Positions 36,681 through 45,113 of a DNA stretch of 64,000 nt are shown piece by piece. Numbering within the stretch: position 1 is the first letter of the stretch; the number at the start of each line of letters is the position of its first letter. The DNA lies in the NCBI RefSeq assembly GCF_013371465.1, contig NZ_JABWDU010000012.1, forward strand, positions 62,001 to 126,000, read 5' to 3'. The notes beneath the pieces are model-generated. The model was not told the origin of the DNA. It did not search any database and saw only the letters and a program-made list of their open reading frames with translations. A program made the position numbers and the translations under genes. The DNA comes from Ensifer oleiphilus (lineage in GTDB: Bacteria > Pseudomonadota > Alphaproteobacteria > Rhizobiales > Rhizobiaceae).

Positions 36681-37661
36681 TCAACCCGGATACCAGACGA
36701 CACGAGGATCATTCGGCTGACGCTCGTATTGCCAGGCCGAGTCGATAAGCTTTTCGAGATCGTAATCAGGGCGCCAGCCCAAGAGGTACTTGGCCTTACT
36801 GTTATCCATCCAGTTCGAGTGGAATGCGCTGGGAACGTCGACCGAACCAAGGCCCCGGGTGCGTGCGAGGTAGCTTGCGACCTCGCCATAGTCGACAGGG
36901 CAGTCCATCGCGACATTGAAGAGTTGCCGTTCGGCACGCGGGTTGTCGATTGCCGCCAGGATCGCGGAGACTAGGTCGTTTACGTGCACGAAATTGCGTT
37001 TGAGCGGACGGCCATCCGCGTCACGCAGGAGCGGTACGGTTCCGGTTTCGGCGTATCGCCTTGCTTGCTCGGGCGCAAAAAGCGTCTTCCAGTCTGGGCC
37101 GCCAAACACATCGTCGCCGAATGACAGTGTGTGTTTGAAGTCATCCTTTTCCATAATCCACGGTGCGCGCAGGCAGCAACCGTTCGTACCGTATTGAATT
37201 GCATACTGCTCGAGCATCACTTCCTCGAGAACCTTGGACAGCGCGTAGCAACCGGGATAGGCGCTGTGCGGCGTCTTCTCGGTCACCGGGCCATCGTGGC
37301 GGTAAAAGAAATGGCCGATTGCAGCGTCTCCGCCAACGAGGATGAACTGGCTTGCGGAAGGACTGCTGCGGAACGCCTCGAGCACCCAGAACAATCCCTT
37401 GACCGTGATGTCCATGATCGCTTCGGGCGTTTCCTTGCAGGTCGCAAGGTGCACGACATGCGTGACGCCCTTCATGGCTGTTTCGACGGTGTCGCGGTCG
37501 GCGATCGTCCCGCAGATCAGTTCCACCCGCTCGGTTCGTTCGAGCTGGCGATGATGGCAGAGCGCACGGACCTGCGCCTGCGAAAAACGCGGCTGGTCAA
37601 GCAGCCTCTCGATGAGGTTGCGCCCGACCTTGCCCGTTGCACCGGTGACAAGGATAAGCAT
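36681..37661 (-). CDS. NAD-dependent sugar epimerase/dehydrogenase-family protein
   Basis: 326 residues. Extended SDR with VTGATGKVGRNLIERL at 5-20, THVVHLATCKE, a serine-rich strand (FILVGGDAAIG) and catalytic YALSK near 162-166; ends with WRPDYDLEKLID, common in sugar-nucleotide and sugar epimerases. Distinct from the SDR at 34462 (same fold, different text). First gene of the minus-strand unit, 47 bases before the binding-protein gene, reading away from the operator at 37704. Confidence 0.8.
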   Translation of the reverse strand: MLILVTGATGKVGRNLIERLLDQPRFSQAQVRALCHHRQLERTERVELICGTIADRDTVETAMKGVTHVVHLATCKETPEAIMDITVKGLFWVLEAFRSSPSASQFILVGGDAAIGHFFYRHDGPVTEKTPHSAYPGCYALSKVLEEVMLEQYAIQYGTNGCCLRAPWIMEKDDFKHTLSFGDDVFGGPDWKTLFAPEQARRYAETGTVPLLRDADGRPLKRNFVHVNDLVSAILAAIDNPRAERQLFNVAMDCPVDYGEVASYLARTRGLGSVDVPSAFHSNWMDNSKAKYLLGWRPDYDLEKLIDSAWQYERQPNDPRVVWYPG

Positions 37662-37703
37662 GCTCGTCTCCCACCGATGTCTAATATACAGAGCAACGTG
37701 TAT

Positions 37704-37714
37704 TTGTCATACAA
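37704..37714. promoter_or_regulatory. GntR-type operator TTGTCATACAA between divergent sugar-import units
   Basis: TTGTCATACAA with extended arms TTTGT-cat-ACAAA. Related words are found in front of most uronate genes (43130, 50959, 51382, 54868, 56522), suggesting the same regulator type. It is placed to control both the epimerase/binding-protein unit and the ATPase/permease unit. Confidence 0.6.
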
Positions 37715-37849
37715 AACAAATTCTACGCAAAGGACGTCATTGACGGCTTCATAAGGATTTGCGTAAATAAACTGTCGACCGCTGGGTGAAGGCTGAGGAA
37801 GGTTCGCGCCCGTTGATGTGCCGGCGCGCTTCGGGAGGCGAGACGGCCG

Positions 37850-38590
37850 GTGGCGACACTCGAGATCACCAACATTTCCAAGCACTTCGGCGCCATTCAG
37901 GCGGTCAGCGACGTTTCGCTCTCGCTGGAGGCGGGGGAGGTTGTTGGCCTCATGGGAGATAACGGCGCCGGCAAGTCGACGCTGGTCAAAATGATTGCCG
38001 GGAACTTCCGTCCGAGCCAGGGAACGATGCGGCTCAACGGCAGCGAGATCGTGCTGCATCGGCCGATAGAGGCAAGGCAGCACGGCATCGAAATCGTTCA
38101 CCAGGATCTGGCTCTCTGCAACAATCTTTCGGCGGCGGCCAACGTTTTCCTTGGGCGCGAACTCAGGCGCGGCTTCGGTCCTTTCCGTGTTTTGGACTAT
38201 AAGGCGATGTACAGGCGCGCTGGAGAAATCTTCAGGGAGCTTCGATCGGAAACACGACCCCGCGATCTCGTCCGACAGATGTCCGGGGGGCAACGGCAGG
38301 CGGTCGCGATCGCGAGGACAATGATTTCCGAGGCGAAGATCGTTCTCATGGACGAGCCCACAGCCGCCATATCGGTGCGCCAAGTCGCCGAGGTGCTGCA
38401 TCTGATCCGAGGGCTGCGCGACCGTGGCATTGCGGTCGTGCTTATCAGTCATCGTATGCCAGACGTTTTTGACGTTGCCGATCGCGTCGTGGTCATGCGG
38501 CGCGGCCGAAAGGTTGCCGACAAGCCTATTTCGCAGACATCGCCTGAGGAAGTGACGGGATTGATTACCGGCGCCATCGAAAGAGGATGA
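37850..38590 (+). CDS. Sugar ABC transporter ATP-binding protein (FrcA-like, single domain)
   Basis: 246 residues; GTG start preceded by GGGAGGCGAG. Walker A GDNGAGKST near 38-46, Q-loop VHQDLALCNNL, signature MSGGQRQAVAIARTM, Walker B VLMDEPTAAI and H-loop LISHRM. Unlike RbsA/XylG (two fused ATPase domains, ~500 residues) it has one domain, as in the rhizobial fructose system FrcBCA. Note IS where the D-loop normally has LD. Drives import with the permease that follows. Confidence 0.88.
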   Translation: MATLEITNISKHFGAIQAVSDVSLSLEAGEVVGLMGDNGAGKSTLVKMIAGNFRPSQGTMRLNGSEIVLHRPIEARQHGIEIVHQDLALCNNLSAAANVFLGRELRRGFGPFRVLDYKAMYRRAGEIFRELRSETRPRDLVRQMSGGQRQAVAIARTMISEAKIVLMDEPTAAISVRQVAEVLHLIRGLRDRGIAVVLISHRMPDVFDVADRVVVMRRGRKVADKPISQTSPEEVTGLITGAIERG

Positions 38591-38625
38591 GCGCTGCAGG
38601 GCTGCATCGAGGGAATGCGTAAACG

Positions 38626-39624
38626 ATGGCAACGACGCTCGACCAAACGATAGCTCAGAAACGGCGCACCCTGGGCGCTGCCGTCCTCGCCAACCAGACC
38701 TTCTGGGTGTTGCTCGCCGTGGTCCTGGCGTGCATCTTCCTGTCCTTCGCGACGGATTCGTTCGCAACGTCGAAGAACCTCTACAACATCACCCGCAACG
38801 CCACTTTCGTGGCGATTATTGCCCTCGGAATGACGCTGGTTATCATCACCGGCGGCATCGACCTGTCGGTAGGGTCGGTGTTGTGCCTGTGCAGCATGGT
38901 GCTCGCGGTGGTCATGCATTCCGGCTACAGTATCGAGGTCGGCATAGCCGCCTCGGTGGCGACGGCACTTCTGATCGGGGCATTCAACGGCTTGCTCATC
39001 GCTTATGTCGGGTTTCCCCCTTTCGTCGTCACTCTCGGCATGCTTTCGATTGCGCGAAGTCTGGCGATGGTCGCGTCCAACAACACTGTCGTCTTTCAGT
39101 TCGGCCCGGACCACGACAAGCTGCTCGCTCTTGGCGGGGGGGCATGGTTGTTCGGCATCGCCAACCCGGTGATCTACATGATCGCTTTGACGCTGCTGAC
39201 GGGATTCGTCCTGCGGTGGACACGGCTGGGCCGCTATATCTACGCCATCGGCGGCAACGAACAGGCGGCAACTGCCACCGGTATTCCGGTGCGCCCGATC
39301 AAGGTCGGCGTCTACATGATTTCGGCCCTTTCGGCCGGCGTTGCCGGCATCGTCCAGACCGGCTGGCTCGGAGCGGTGACAACCAATATTGGCGCCGGAA
39401 TGGAATTGCAGGTCATCGCGGCGACCGTGATCGGCGGTGCGAACCTAGCCGGTGGCACAGGCACGGCCCTTGGCGCATTGGTGGGTGCTGCGCTCATCGA
39501 GGTGATCCGCAACAGTCTCGGGCTGCTTGGCATCAACGCATTCTGGCAGGGAACGTTCATCGGCGGCGCGACCATCCTCGCTGTCCTTTTCGATCGCATC
39601 CGCAATTTCCGGCAATCTGAGTAG
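38626..39624 (+). CDS. Sugar ABC transporter permease (RbsC/FrcC type)
   Basis: 332 residues, about ten hydrophobic segments. Family motifs: IIALGMTLVIITGGIDLSVG near 65-85, FPPFVVTLGMLSIARSLAM, YAIGGNEQAATATGI near 205 (ATPase contact) and GGTGTALGALVGAALIEVI near 280. Forms the channel for the ribose-type importer with the ATPase encoded 35 bases upstream and the binding protein at 35644. Confidence 0.9.
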   Translation: MATTLDQTIAQKRRTLGAAVLANQTFWVLLAVVLACIFLSFATDSFATSKNLYNITRNATFVAIIALGMTLVIITGGIDLSVGSVLCLCSMVLAVVMHSGYSIEVGIAASVATALLIGAFNGLLIAYVGFPPFVVTLGMLSIARSLAMVASNNTVVFQFGPDHDKLLALGGGAWLFGIANPVIYMIALTLLTGFVLRWTRLGRYIYAIGGNEQAATATGIPVRPIKVGVYMISALSAGVAGIVQTGWLGAVTTNIGAGMELQVIAATVIGGANLAGGTGTALGALVGAALIEVIRNSLGLLGINAFWQGTFIGGATILAVLFDRIRNFRQSE

Positions 39625-39796
39625 CTCAACGACCCCACGCGGCGCTGTGAAGGCGGTCGAGCCACTGCGGTCTCTTCGTGCTCTATATATACTGTCGGCC
39701 AAGTACGCCTGAGACGAAATCATCTGCGTCCGCCGGCACTTGCGCCTGCCTGTAAGCTTCCTATCTGTTGTGCCATCGTCGACATGGAGGCTCGAG

Positions 39797-39973
39797 ATGG
39801 ACCAGCTCTCAACCAATGCCGTTTCCGATCCCGAAACCGAAATCATCCCGCCGGAGCCCAATGAATGTGTCTCGGGGAACGCGATGATATGCCTGTGTTG
39901 TCAAAAGATGCGCTCGGCCTCGCGGATGGACAGCGACGGTTGTGGCATTTGTGACGAATGCCTTGCGCCATGA
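39797..39973 (+). CDS. Small zinc-ribbon-like protein, 58 residues
   Basis: Met at 39797 with GGAGGCTCGAG just before it. The second half has two CxxC pairs, CLCCQKM and CGICDEC, 15 residues apart, with another Cys early: a small zinc-ribbon pattern. Its stop overlaps the start of the following gene (ATGA), indicating coupled translation. Function unknown; possibly nucleic-acid or protein binding. Confidence 0.55.
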   Translation: MDQLSTNAVSDPETEIIPPEPNECVSGNAMICLCCQKMRSASRMDSDGCGICDECLAP

Positions 39974-40260
39974 CCGGGACGGTTTCAGAGCTGTCGCCTG
40001 ACGCTCACTTTGAGTTCCAGAAAGCGCTCGAGGAGCTTCCCGAAGGATATGTGACCGGAATTTTCCAAGGTCGCACATGGTGTGCGACCATCAAGCGTTC
40101 GAACGATGGGAAACGACTGTGGCTGTACGGCGAGGAGCTGGGTGGCACGGATGTGGTCAGCTTCAACCTTTATGTGCTCGATGCCATGAGCACCCTGAAG
40201 CCATGCGAAATGTCATCGGCGAAGGTCGTCGATTTCGTGCTCGGTTTTGAACGCACCTGA
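39970..40260 (+). CDS. Hypothetical protein, 96 residues, coupled to the zinc-ribbon gene
   Basis: Starts at the ATG overlapping the preceding stop. Soluble alpha/beta-looking text: AHFEFQKALEELPEGYVTGI, GRTWCATIKRSNDGKRLWLY, VSFNLYVLDAMSTLKPCEMS, VVDFVLGF. No family recognised. The ATGA overlap and uniform composition support a real gene. Confidence 0.55.
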   Translation: MTGTVSELSPDAHFEFQKALEELPEGYVTGIFQGRTWCATIKRSNDGKRLWLYGEELGGTDVVSFNLYVLDAMSTLKPCEMSSAKVVDFVLGFERT

Positions 40261-40282
40261 ATTGGCGATCTCTTTCCGGTAT

Positions 40283-40360
40283 TAAAGCATGTCGCTCAAA
40301 AGTGAGCAGCGTTCTTGCGATAACAACATGCGTGAAAACAAGAACTTAAAGCGCGCCAGC
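40283..40360. repeat. Rhizobial intergenic palindromic element
   Basis: Starts AAAGCATGTCGCTCAAAAG and ends with AACTTAAAGCGC. Outer arms GCATGT (40287-40292) and ACATGC (40326-40331); inner arms GCTC (40294-40297) and GAGC (40304-40307). From memory, very similar text (GCATGTCGC-CAAAAGTG-GCAGCG) recurs in intergenic DNA of Rhizobium, Agrobacterium and Sinorhizobium. It lies between the hypothetical gene and the cold-shock gene. Confidence 0.6.
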
Positions 40361-40447
40361 GCATCTGAAAGATCGCGGCGCGATTTAGCTCTAGTCGTCA
40401 TGCCGAGCGCATTCGGCCATGACTGTCCGGTGTGACCTTCAGGAAGC

Positions 40448-40651
40448 TCAGGCTGGTCTGACGTTTTCTGCCTTGGATTTGCCCGTCTTGCGGTCCTGAC
40501 CAAGCTCGTAGCTGACCTTTTGCCCCTCGCGAAGCTGACCACCGCCCTCAACGCCCGACAGATGGACAAACACGTCTGCACCGCCGTTGTCAGGGGTAAT
40601 GAAGCCAAAGCCTTTGTCCTGATTGAAAAACTTAACTGTACCGATTGCCAT
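40448..40651 (-). CDS. Cold-shock protein, CspA family
   Basis: 67 residues from the Met at 40651 with GAGGAAG before it; the long upstream frame is not part of the protein. RNA-binding motifs RNP1 KGFGFITP (near 16) and RNP2 DVFVHLSG (near 31), and the usual start [13 protein letters not shown] single-stranded nucleic-acid chaperone of the cytosol. Confidence 0.93.
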   Translation of the reverse strand: MAIGTVKFFNQDKGFGFITPDNGGADVFVHLSGVEGGGQLREGQKVSYELGQDRKTGKSKAENVRPA

Positions 40652-41291
40652 GATCTTCCTCGCCAACTGAGCGCCTACGCGCTGCCGATGGAGCTTATTC
40701 GACGCCGCCTCCTCTCGCAACCGCCCACACGCGCGGAGTGGTTTTATCTCCCAGGGCGAGATCTGCCTCACGGCTCTGTCCGCCGTGATCGAGCAGCCCC
40801 TCGGTATTTTCGACGACGTCGTCAGCGTTTTCATCGCCGTTTCAGGTTTGGCAGCGGTGTTTCGGACGGTCAGGCGTGGGCATCGGCGATGAGAGCGAGG
40901 GTGTTCGACCGGGGCTATAGCTCTTGCAGGTTCGTGGCCAGATTTTTTCCTCGTCATTGGACCAGAAACGCGCCGCTATTCGAATAGTGCCAAGCCTTGT
41001 CGACGGTGCACGTCAAGGACGCATTCACAGGCTATGTCGTGAACACCAGTGAGGACCCCGAATCTCTGGTCGTGGATCCGGAGACGCGCCGTTTTCGTCG
41101 TCGCGGGGTTGCGCCATACCAACCGAGATCTCGTCAGCCTGCCTTTGCGGGCCTACGTCTCAATCGGACACCTGGCGGCGTCAGCGGTCTTGAGGGTTCT
41201 GTCGGAAATCGGCTTTGTATCGCATTTGCATGGCTCCACGGTGCGGCAAACGCTGTTTTGTGGTCGGTCGGTTCCGCCATATACCTGCCGG
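40652..41291. other. 640-base region between cold-shock and haemoglobin genes
   Basis: Several overlapping frames (for example plus 40997-41317 and plus 41049-41438) but none reads like a protein, and one runs antisense through the haemoglobin gene. The left end should carry the cold-shock promoter and leader. No clear site identified. Confidence 0.45.
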
Positions 41292-41699
41292 CTACAACTG
41301 CTTGGGGGGCAGCTTGATCGCATTCGGTCCGATGTTGAGGCCGATCTGCAAGCTCTCGGCGATCCGCTTTGCGCGGTCGAGAAAGAAGCCAGCCGCCTCA
41401 CCGGTGCAATGTTGGGAAACGGTTGCCTCGAACATTGAGAGCCAACGCTCGAAGTGTTCCGGTATAAGTTCGAGGCCTTGGTGGACGACGTGAGGCTTGC
41501 CGCCATACCGGCCCGTTCTCAGGGCAATGGACGACCAGAAGTCGACGAGCGTTGAAAGATGTAGATCCCAATGCTTGCCGATGCGCCCGTTGAAGATCGG
41601 TCCGAGCAAGGGGTCGCGACGGATACGGTCGTAGAAGTCGTGTACGATCGCCCTTATAAGGTCTTCGGATATGCTGGTTGGAAGCAGCGTCGCACCCAT
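41292..41699 (-). CDS. Group III truncated haemoglobin
   Basis: 135 residues. SEDLIRAIVHDFYDRIRRDP, LLGPIFNGRI-KHWDLHLSTLVDFWSS and PHVVHQGLELIPEHFERWLS give the group III truncated globin pattern, with the proximal histidine in HQGLEL (near 73) and the WL pair at the end of the next helix. Binds haem and probably handles oxygen or nitric oxide under low oxygen. No promoter motif recognised. The small genes at 41933-42456 lie divergently next to it. Confidence 0.87.
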   Translation of the reverse strand: MGATLLPTSISEDLIRAIVHDFYDRIRRDPLLGPIFNGRIGKHWDLHLSTLVDFWSSIALRTGRYGGKPHVVHQGLELIPEHFERWLSMFEATVSQHCTGEAAGFFLDRAKRIAESLQIGLNIGPNAIKLPPKQL

Positions 41700-41932
41700 G
41701 GTGTTTCCATCAATGTCCTCTGATTGGGCATTCCTTAGGCCTCAAGAACGATGCTGTAAATCGGCGGCCGTGCGGCATGCTGTCATCCTGGCGACGCAGA
41801 GGTGGCCCCTGCCACACATCATGCTTGCGTCAGCGCAACGAGGGCATGCCACCGCGAGCCTAACAAGGACCAGACAGGTTTGCCAAAGTGCGTCCCTTGG
41901 GGGCGATCGAAGACAGCGAAGGGCTAAGCGTT

Positions 41933-42142
41933 ATGATCGAGATGGAAGAGAGGGATCCGACATTTTGCGACTGCACACTTGAGATCGCCGAGCTGTTGGC
42001 CAGCATGCCGGCCACGGGCGGCGTCGGTGGATCCTTGTTCGATTTTCTTGCCGTTCGCCTGGAGACATCGCGTGACCGTCTGCAGCGGGCCGGCCCAGGC
42101 GCGAAAGAAAATGCTTTATCGGAAAGAGCAGTCAAATGCTGA
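41933..42142 (+). CDS. Hypothetical protein, 69 residues
   Basis: Met at 41933 inside a slightly longer open frame. Acidic start (IEMEERDPTFCDCTLEIAEL), then LASMPATGGVGGSLFDFLAV and a basic tail. Not recognised. Overlaps the next gene by seven bases, which suggests a coupled pair. No strong ribosome site. Confidence 0.4.
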   Translation: MIEMEERDPTFCDCTLEIAELLASMPATGGVGGSLFDFLAVRLETSRDRLQRAGPGAKENALSERAVKC

Positions 42143-42456
42143 CATTGAAAAGCCGGCGCATTCTGCATGTCGAACGCGATGCCACTGGCGATTTCTCTGT
42201 GCCAGCGGCAACGATGTCGTCGGCGCTGCGTCTTCCCCCAACGGAACTGAGGAACCGCCTCAGCCGCGGCGAAGTCAGGAGCCAGGTTGAGATCGGTCAG
42301 GGGGAGCACGCTGGAACATTCAGGCTGACGCTGCGATGCGGCGGTCGCGTCTGGACGGCGACCGTAGCGGTCGACGGCACCGTGATCGACGAAGCCTTCT
42401 CGTTTGATCGCGAGAGGCTGGCCAACTGGCGCCGCCGCCACCGCAGTGCCAGTTAG
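42136..42456 (+). CDS. DUF6522-like small protein
   Basis: 106 residues: VERDATGDFSVPAATMSSAL, RLPPTELRNRLSRGEVRSQV, GTFRLTLRCGGRVWTATVAV and DGTVIDEAFSFDRERL. The order (short N-terminal helix unit with LPPxELRxRL, then GxxRLTxRxGxRxWxA strands) is what I recall of DUF6522, a small unknown family often near globins and nitrogen-oxide or respiratory genes. Assignment from memory, moderate. Confidence 0.55.
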   Translation: MLTLKSRRILHVERDATGDFSVPAATMSSALRLPPTELRNRLSRGEVRSQVEIGQGEHAGTFRLTLRCGGRVWTATVAVDGTVIDEAFSFDRERLANWRRRHRSAS

Positions 42457-43226
42457 GGTCCTACAGTGGTTCAGATCATCGGCTGCTGCGATCTCTCCGG
42501 ACAGAAGTTGCGTTCGACAAGGCACGATCAGGCAATATGGCTCAGGTTCTCAACCGATCAGCGGGTCACTGCTTTGTCTCTCTGCTTCTACCTGCAGCTG
42601 GCCGGACGGTTGGTTTCGACCGTCTGACCGCCGGGCGGAGAATGGATGTTATTCGAGCATTGGCCGCATGTTCGTAAAGGCGCTCGTCTCTCGGTCATGA
42701 TCGCGTCCATGGCAATGTCCGTACCATTGCGGACGGATCATCTCGATCTTCTGCAGTTACAAGCCCACCCCGATCTCAAGAGGTCTTGGTTTGAGACCGG
42801 CGAGGGTACCCCGGCCCTTGCCCAGGCGGAGATCGTCTCCGTCGAACCCTATCACAGGTGCGATCACGATCGATCGTTGGATGTCCCGTCCGGCAGCCGG
42901 TACGGGTATGCGCCCACGCCCCCTTCCAGCGGCTCACCTTGACGCCACAACCGCTTCCTCAGCTGTCCAAACGCAACTTCCAGATCGGGTGTGAGGCCGG
43001 CACGGTACCGGAAATCAGGCAGTTCACGGTGCTGACGGGAAGTGCAACCTATGCCTCCCTTTGCCAAACGGTGGGCAAATGCCATAGGCGCGTCCCAAGA
43101 TAGGGTGCTTGTCAGTCACATCAATAAAGCTGTTATACAGATTTGACAATCAGACTGGTATCTGTCTAAGTATGCGTAATACAGGGCGGCGCGGGACGCC
43201 GTCCATTTTCGCATACCGGAGGAACA
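42457..43226. other. 770-base region without a recognisable gene
   Basis: Short frames on both strands (for example plus 42646-42942) look random. The right end holds the operator-like CTGTTATACAG at 43130 and the ribosome site of the enolase-family gene. It may be decayed sequence. Confidence 0.5.
43130..43140. promoter_or_regulatory. GntR-type operator candidate CTGTTATACAG
   Basis: Eleven-base palindrome-like word (CTGT-tat-ACAG form) 87 bases before the ATG of the enolase-family gene; compare CTGTATGACAA at 50959 and 51382. Confidence 0.5.
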
Positions 43227-44375
43227 ATGATCATCACCGACGTCGAGGTGCGGGTCTTCCGCACGACCACGCGCCGCCATTCAGACAGTGCTGGTCACGC
43301 ACACCCAGGCCCGCCGCATCAGGTGGAGCAGGCAATGCTGACCGTGCGCACGGAAGATGGCCATGAGGGTCACTCCTTCACCGCGCCCGAAATTGTTCGT
43401 CCGCATCTTATCGACAAGTTCGTCAAGAAGGTTCTCGTCGGGGAGGACCACCGGGATCGCGAGCGTCTGTGGCAGGATCTCGCCCATTGGCAGCGCGGCT
43501 CCGCCGCACAGCTCACCGACCGTACGTTGGCCGTCGTCGACTGCGCGTTGTGGGACCTCGCAGGCAGAACACTCGATCAACCTGTATACAAGTTGATCGG
43601 CGGCTACCGCGACAAGGTTTTGGCCTACGGCTCCATCATGTGTGGTGACGAGTTGGAAGGGGGGCTGGCAACGCCGGAGGACTACGGCCGGTTCGCCGAG
43701 ACGTTGGTCGAGCGCGGCTACAAGGGCATCAAGCTGCACACCTGGATGCCGCCGGTCAGTTGGGCACCTGACGTGAAGATGGATCTCAAGGCCTGTGCCG
43801 CCGTGCGCGAAGCCGTGGGCCCGAATATCCGCCTGATGATCGATGCCTTCCACTGGTATTCCCGCACCGACGCGCTCGAACTCGGGCGGGGCCTTGAAAA
43901 GCTCGGCTTCGACTGGATCGAGGAGCCGATGGACGAGCAATCGCTCTCTTCCTACAAGTGGCTTGCCGACAATCTCGACATTCCTGTTGTCGGTCCGGAA
44001 AGTGCCGCCGGCAAGCACTGGCATCGCGCCGAGTGGATCAAGGCCGGCGCCTGCGACATCCTGCGCACCGGCGTCAACGACGTCGGCGGCATTACCCCCG
44101 CGCTGAAGACCATGCATCTGGCCGAGGCCTTCGGCATGGAATGCGAGGTGCATGGCAACACCGCGATGAACCTGCATGTGGTGGCAGCCACGAAGAACTG
44201 CCGCTGGTACGAGCGCGGCCTGTTGCACCCGTTCCTCGAATATGACGACGGCCACGACTATCTGAAGTCGCTTTCCGACCCGATGGATCGGGACGGATAT
44301 GTCCACGTGCCGGATCGGCCGGGGCTCGGCGAGGACATTGACTTCGATTTCATCGAGAACAACCGCGTACGGTGA
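43227..44375 (+). CDS. Enolase-superfamily (mandelate racemase/MLE) acid-sugar enzyme
   Basis: 382 residues with GGAGGAAC upstream. Mandelate racemase subgroup layout: capping N-terminal domain, then the barrel with GIKLHTW (Lys and His at the second strand), metal ligands in LMIDAFHWYS, FDWIEEPMDE and VVGPESAAG, and a C-terminal catalytic His in CEVHGNTAM. Such enzymes abstract a proton next to a carboxylate and usually dehydrate acid sugars. KxH instead of KxK separates it from the cycloisomerase at 57533. Substrate unknown; the uronate/pectin context suggests an aldonate or aldarate. Confidence 0.82.
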   Translation: MIITDVEVRVFRTTTRRHSDSAGHAHPGPPHQVEQAMLTVRTEDGHEGHSFTAPEIVRPHLIDKFVKKVLVGEDHRDRERLWQDLAHWQRGSAAQLTDRTLAVVDCALWDLAGRTLDQPVYKLIGGYRDKVLAYGSIMCGDELEGGLATPEDYGRFAETLVERGYKGIKLHTWMPPVSWAPDVKMDLKACAAVREAVGPNIRLMIDAFHWYSRTDALELGRGLEKLGFDWIEEPMDEQSLSSYKWLADNLDIPVVGPESAAGKHWHRAEWIKAGACDILRTGVNDVGGITPALKTMHLAEAFGMECEVHGNTAMNLHVVAATKNCRWYERGLLHPFLEYDDGHDYLKSLSDPMDRDGYVHVPDRPGLGEDIDFDFIENNRVR

Positions 44376-44394
44376 CGAGCGAGAGGATTGGCCA

Positions 44395-45024
44395 ATGAAG
44401 ACCGTTCTTGCCTTTGGCGACAGTCTGACATGGGGTGCGGATCCGGCAACTGGTCTTCGCCATCCGCCCGAGAGCCGCTGGCCGGACGTTCTCGATCGGG
44501 AACTTGGCGGCGCGGCAAAGATCATAGCGGAAGGGCTCGGCGGGCGCACCACCTGCTACGACGACCATGCCGGCCCAGCCTGTCGCAATGGCGCCAAGGC
44601 GCTGGAGGTAGCGCTTGCCAGCCACATGCCGCTCGACCTGGTGATCGTCATGCTTGGCACCAACGACATCAAGCCGGTGCATGGCGGACGCGCGGAAGGC
44701 GCCGTTTCGGGCATGCGCCGTCTGGCACAGATCGTAGATACCTTTCCTTACAAGCCGAGCGGAGCGAAGCCGAAGTTCTTGATCGTCGCACCGCCGCCAT
44801 GTTCCGCCGGCCCAGGCGGGCAGCCGGCAGCCGGGCGAAGCGTGGCAGAATCCGAACGACTTTCCACGCTTTACAGCACGCTCGCCAGCGAGCTCGGCCA
44901 CGCGTTCTTCGATGCCGGCGCGGTCGCGCGCGGATCCGAGATCGATGGCGTGCATCTGGACGCCGCCGCGACTGCGGCCATCGGACGGGCACTCGCAGCC
45001 CCCGTCGGTGCAATTCTAGCCTGA
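44395..45024 (+). CDS. SGNH-family hydrolase (arylesterase-like)
   Basis: 209 residues from the Met at 44395 (AGGATTGGCC before it). Block I LAFGDSLTWGADP with the serine nucleophile at residue 10, block III LGTNDIKP, and the His of block V in IDGVHLDAAA. No signal peptide, so a cytosolic esterase, similar to the Agrobacterium SGNH arylesterases. Downstream of the enolase-family gene by 19 bases and upstream of an Opp-type binding protein; removal of acetyl or other ester groups from imported oligosaccharides is a reasonable inference. Confidence 0.83.
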   Translation: MKTVLAFGDSLTWGADPATGLRHPPESRWPDVLDRELGGAAKIIAEGLGGRTTCYDDHAGPACRNGAKALEVALASHMPLDLVIVMLGTNDIKPVHGGRAEGAVSGMRRLAQIVDTFPYKPSGAKPKFLIVAPPPCSAGPGGQPAAGRSVAESERLSTLYSTLASELGHAFFDAGAVARGSEIDGVHLDAAATAAIGRALAAPVGAILA

Positions 45025-45113
45025 TCCGTTTCAACGCCTGCGGAGGAGCAGGCGGGCGGGTCGTGAAACTGGTAGGCCGAAATCCGAAAGGGATGGCCGT
45101 CAAAGGAGGAAAC

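Noticed and set aside
37517-38767. 416-codon minus-strand open frame across the divergent promoter at 37.7 kb
   Set aside because: Antisense to the ATPase gene and crosses an operator; no protein-like features.
40997-41438. Overlapping plus-strand frames (106 and 129 codons)
   Set aside because: Partly antisense to the haemoglobin gene, no ribosome sites, not protein-like.
41860-42525. 221-codon minus-strand open frame
   Set aside because: Antisense to the DUF6522-like gene, which has a better family fit on the plus strand.
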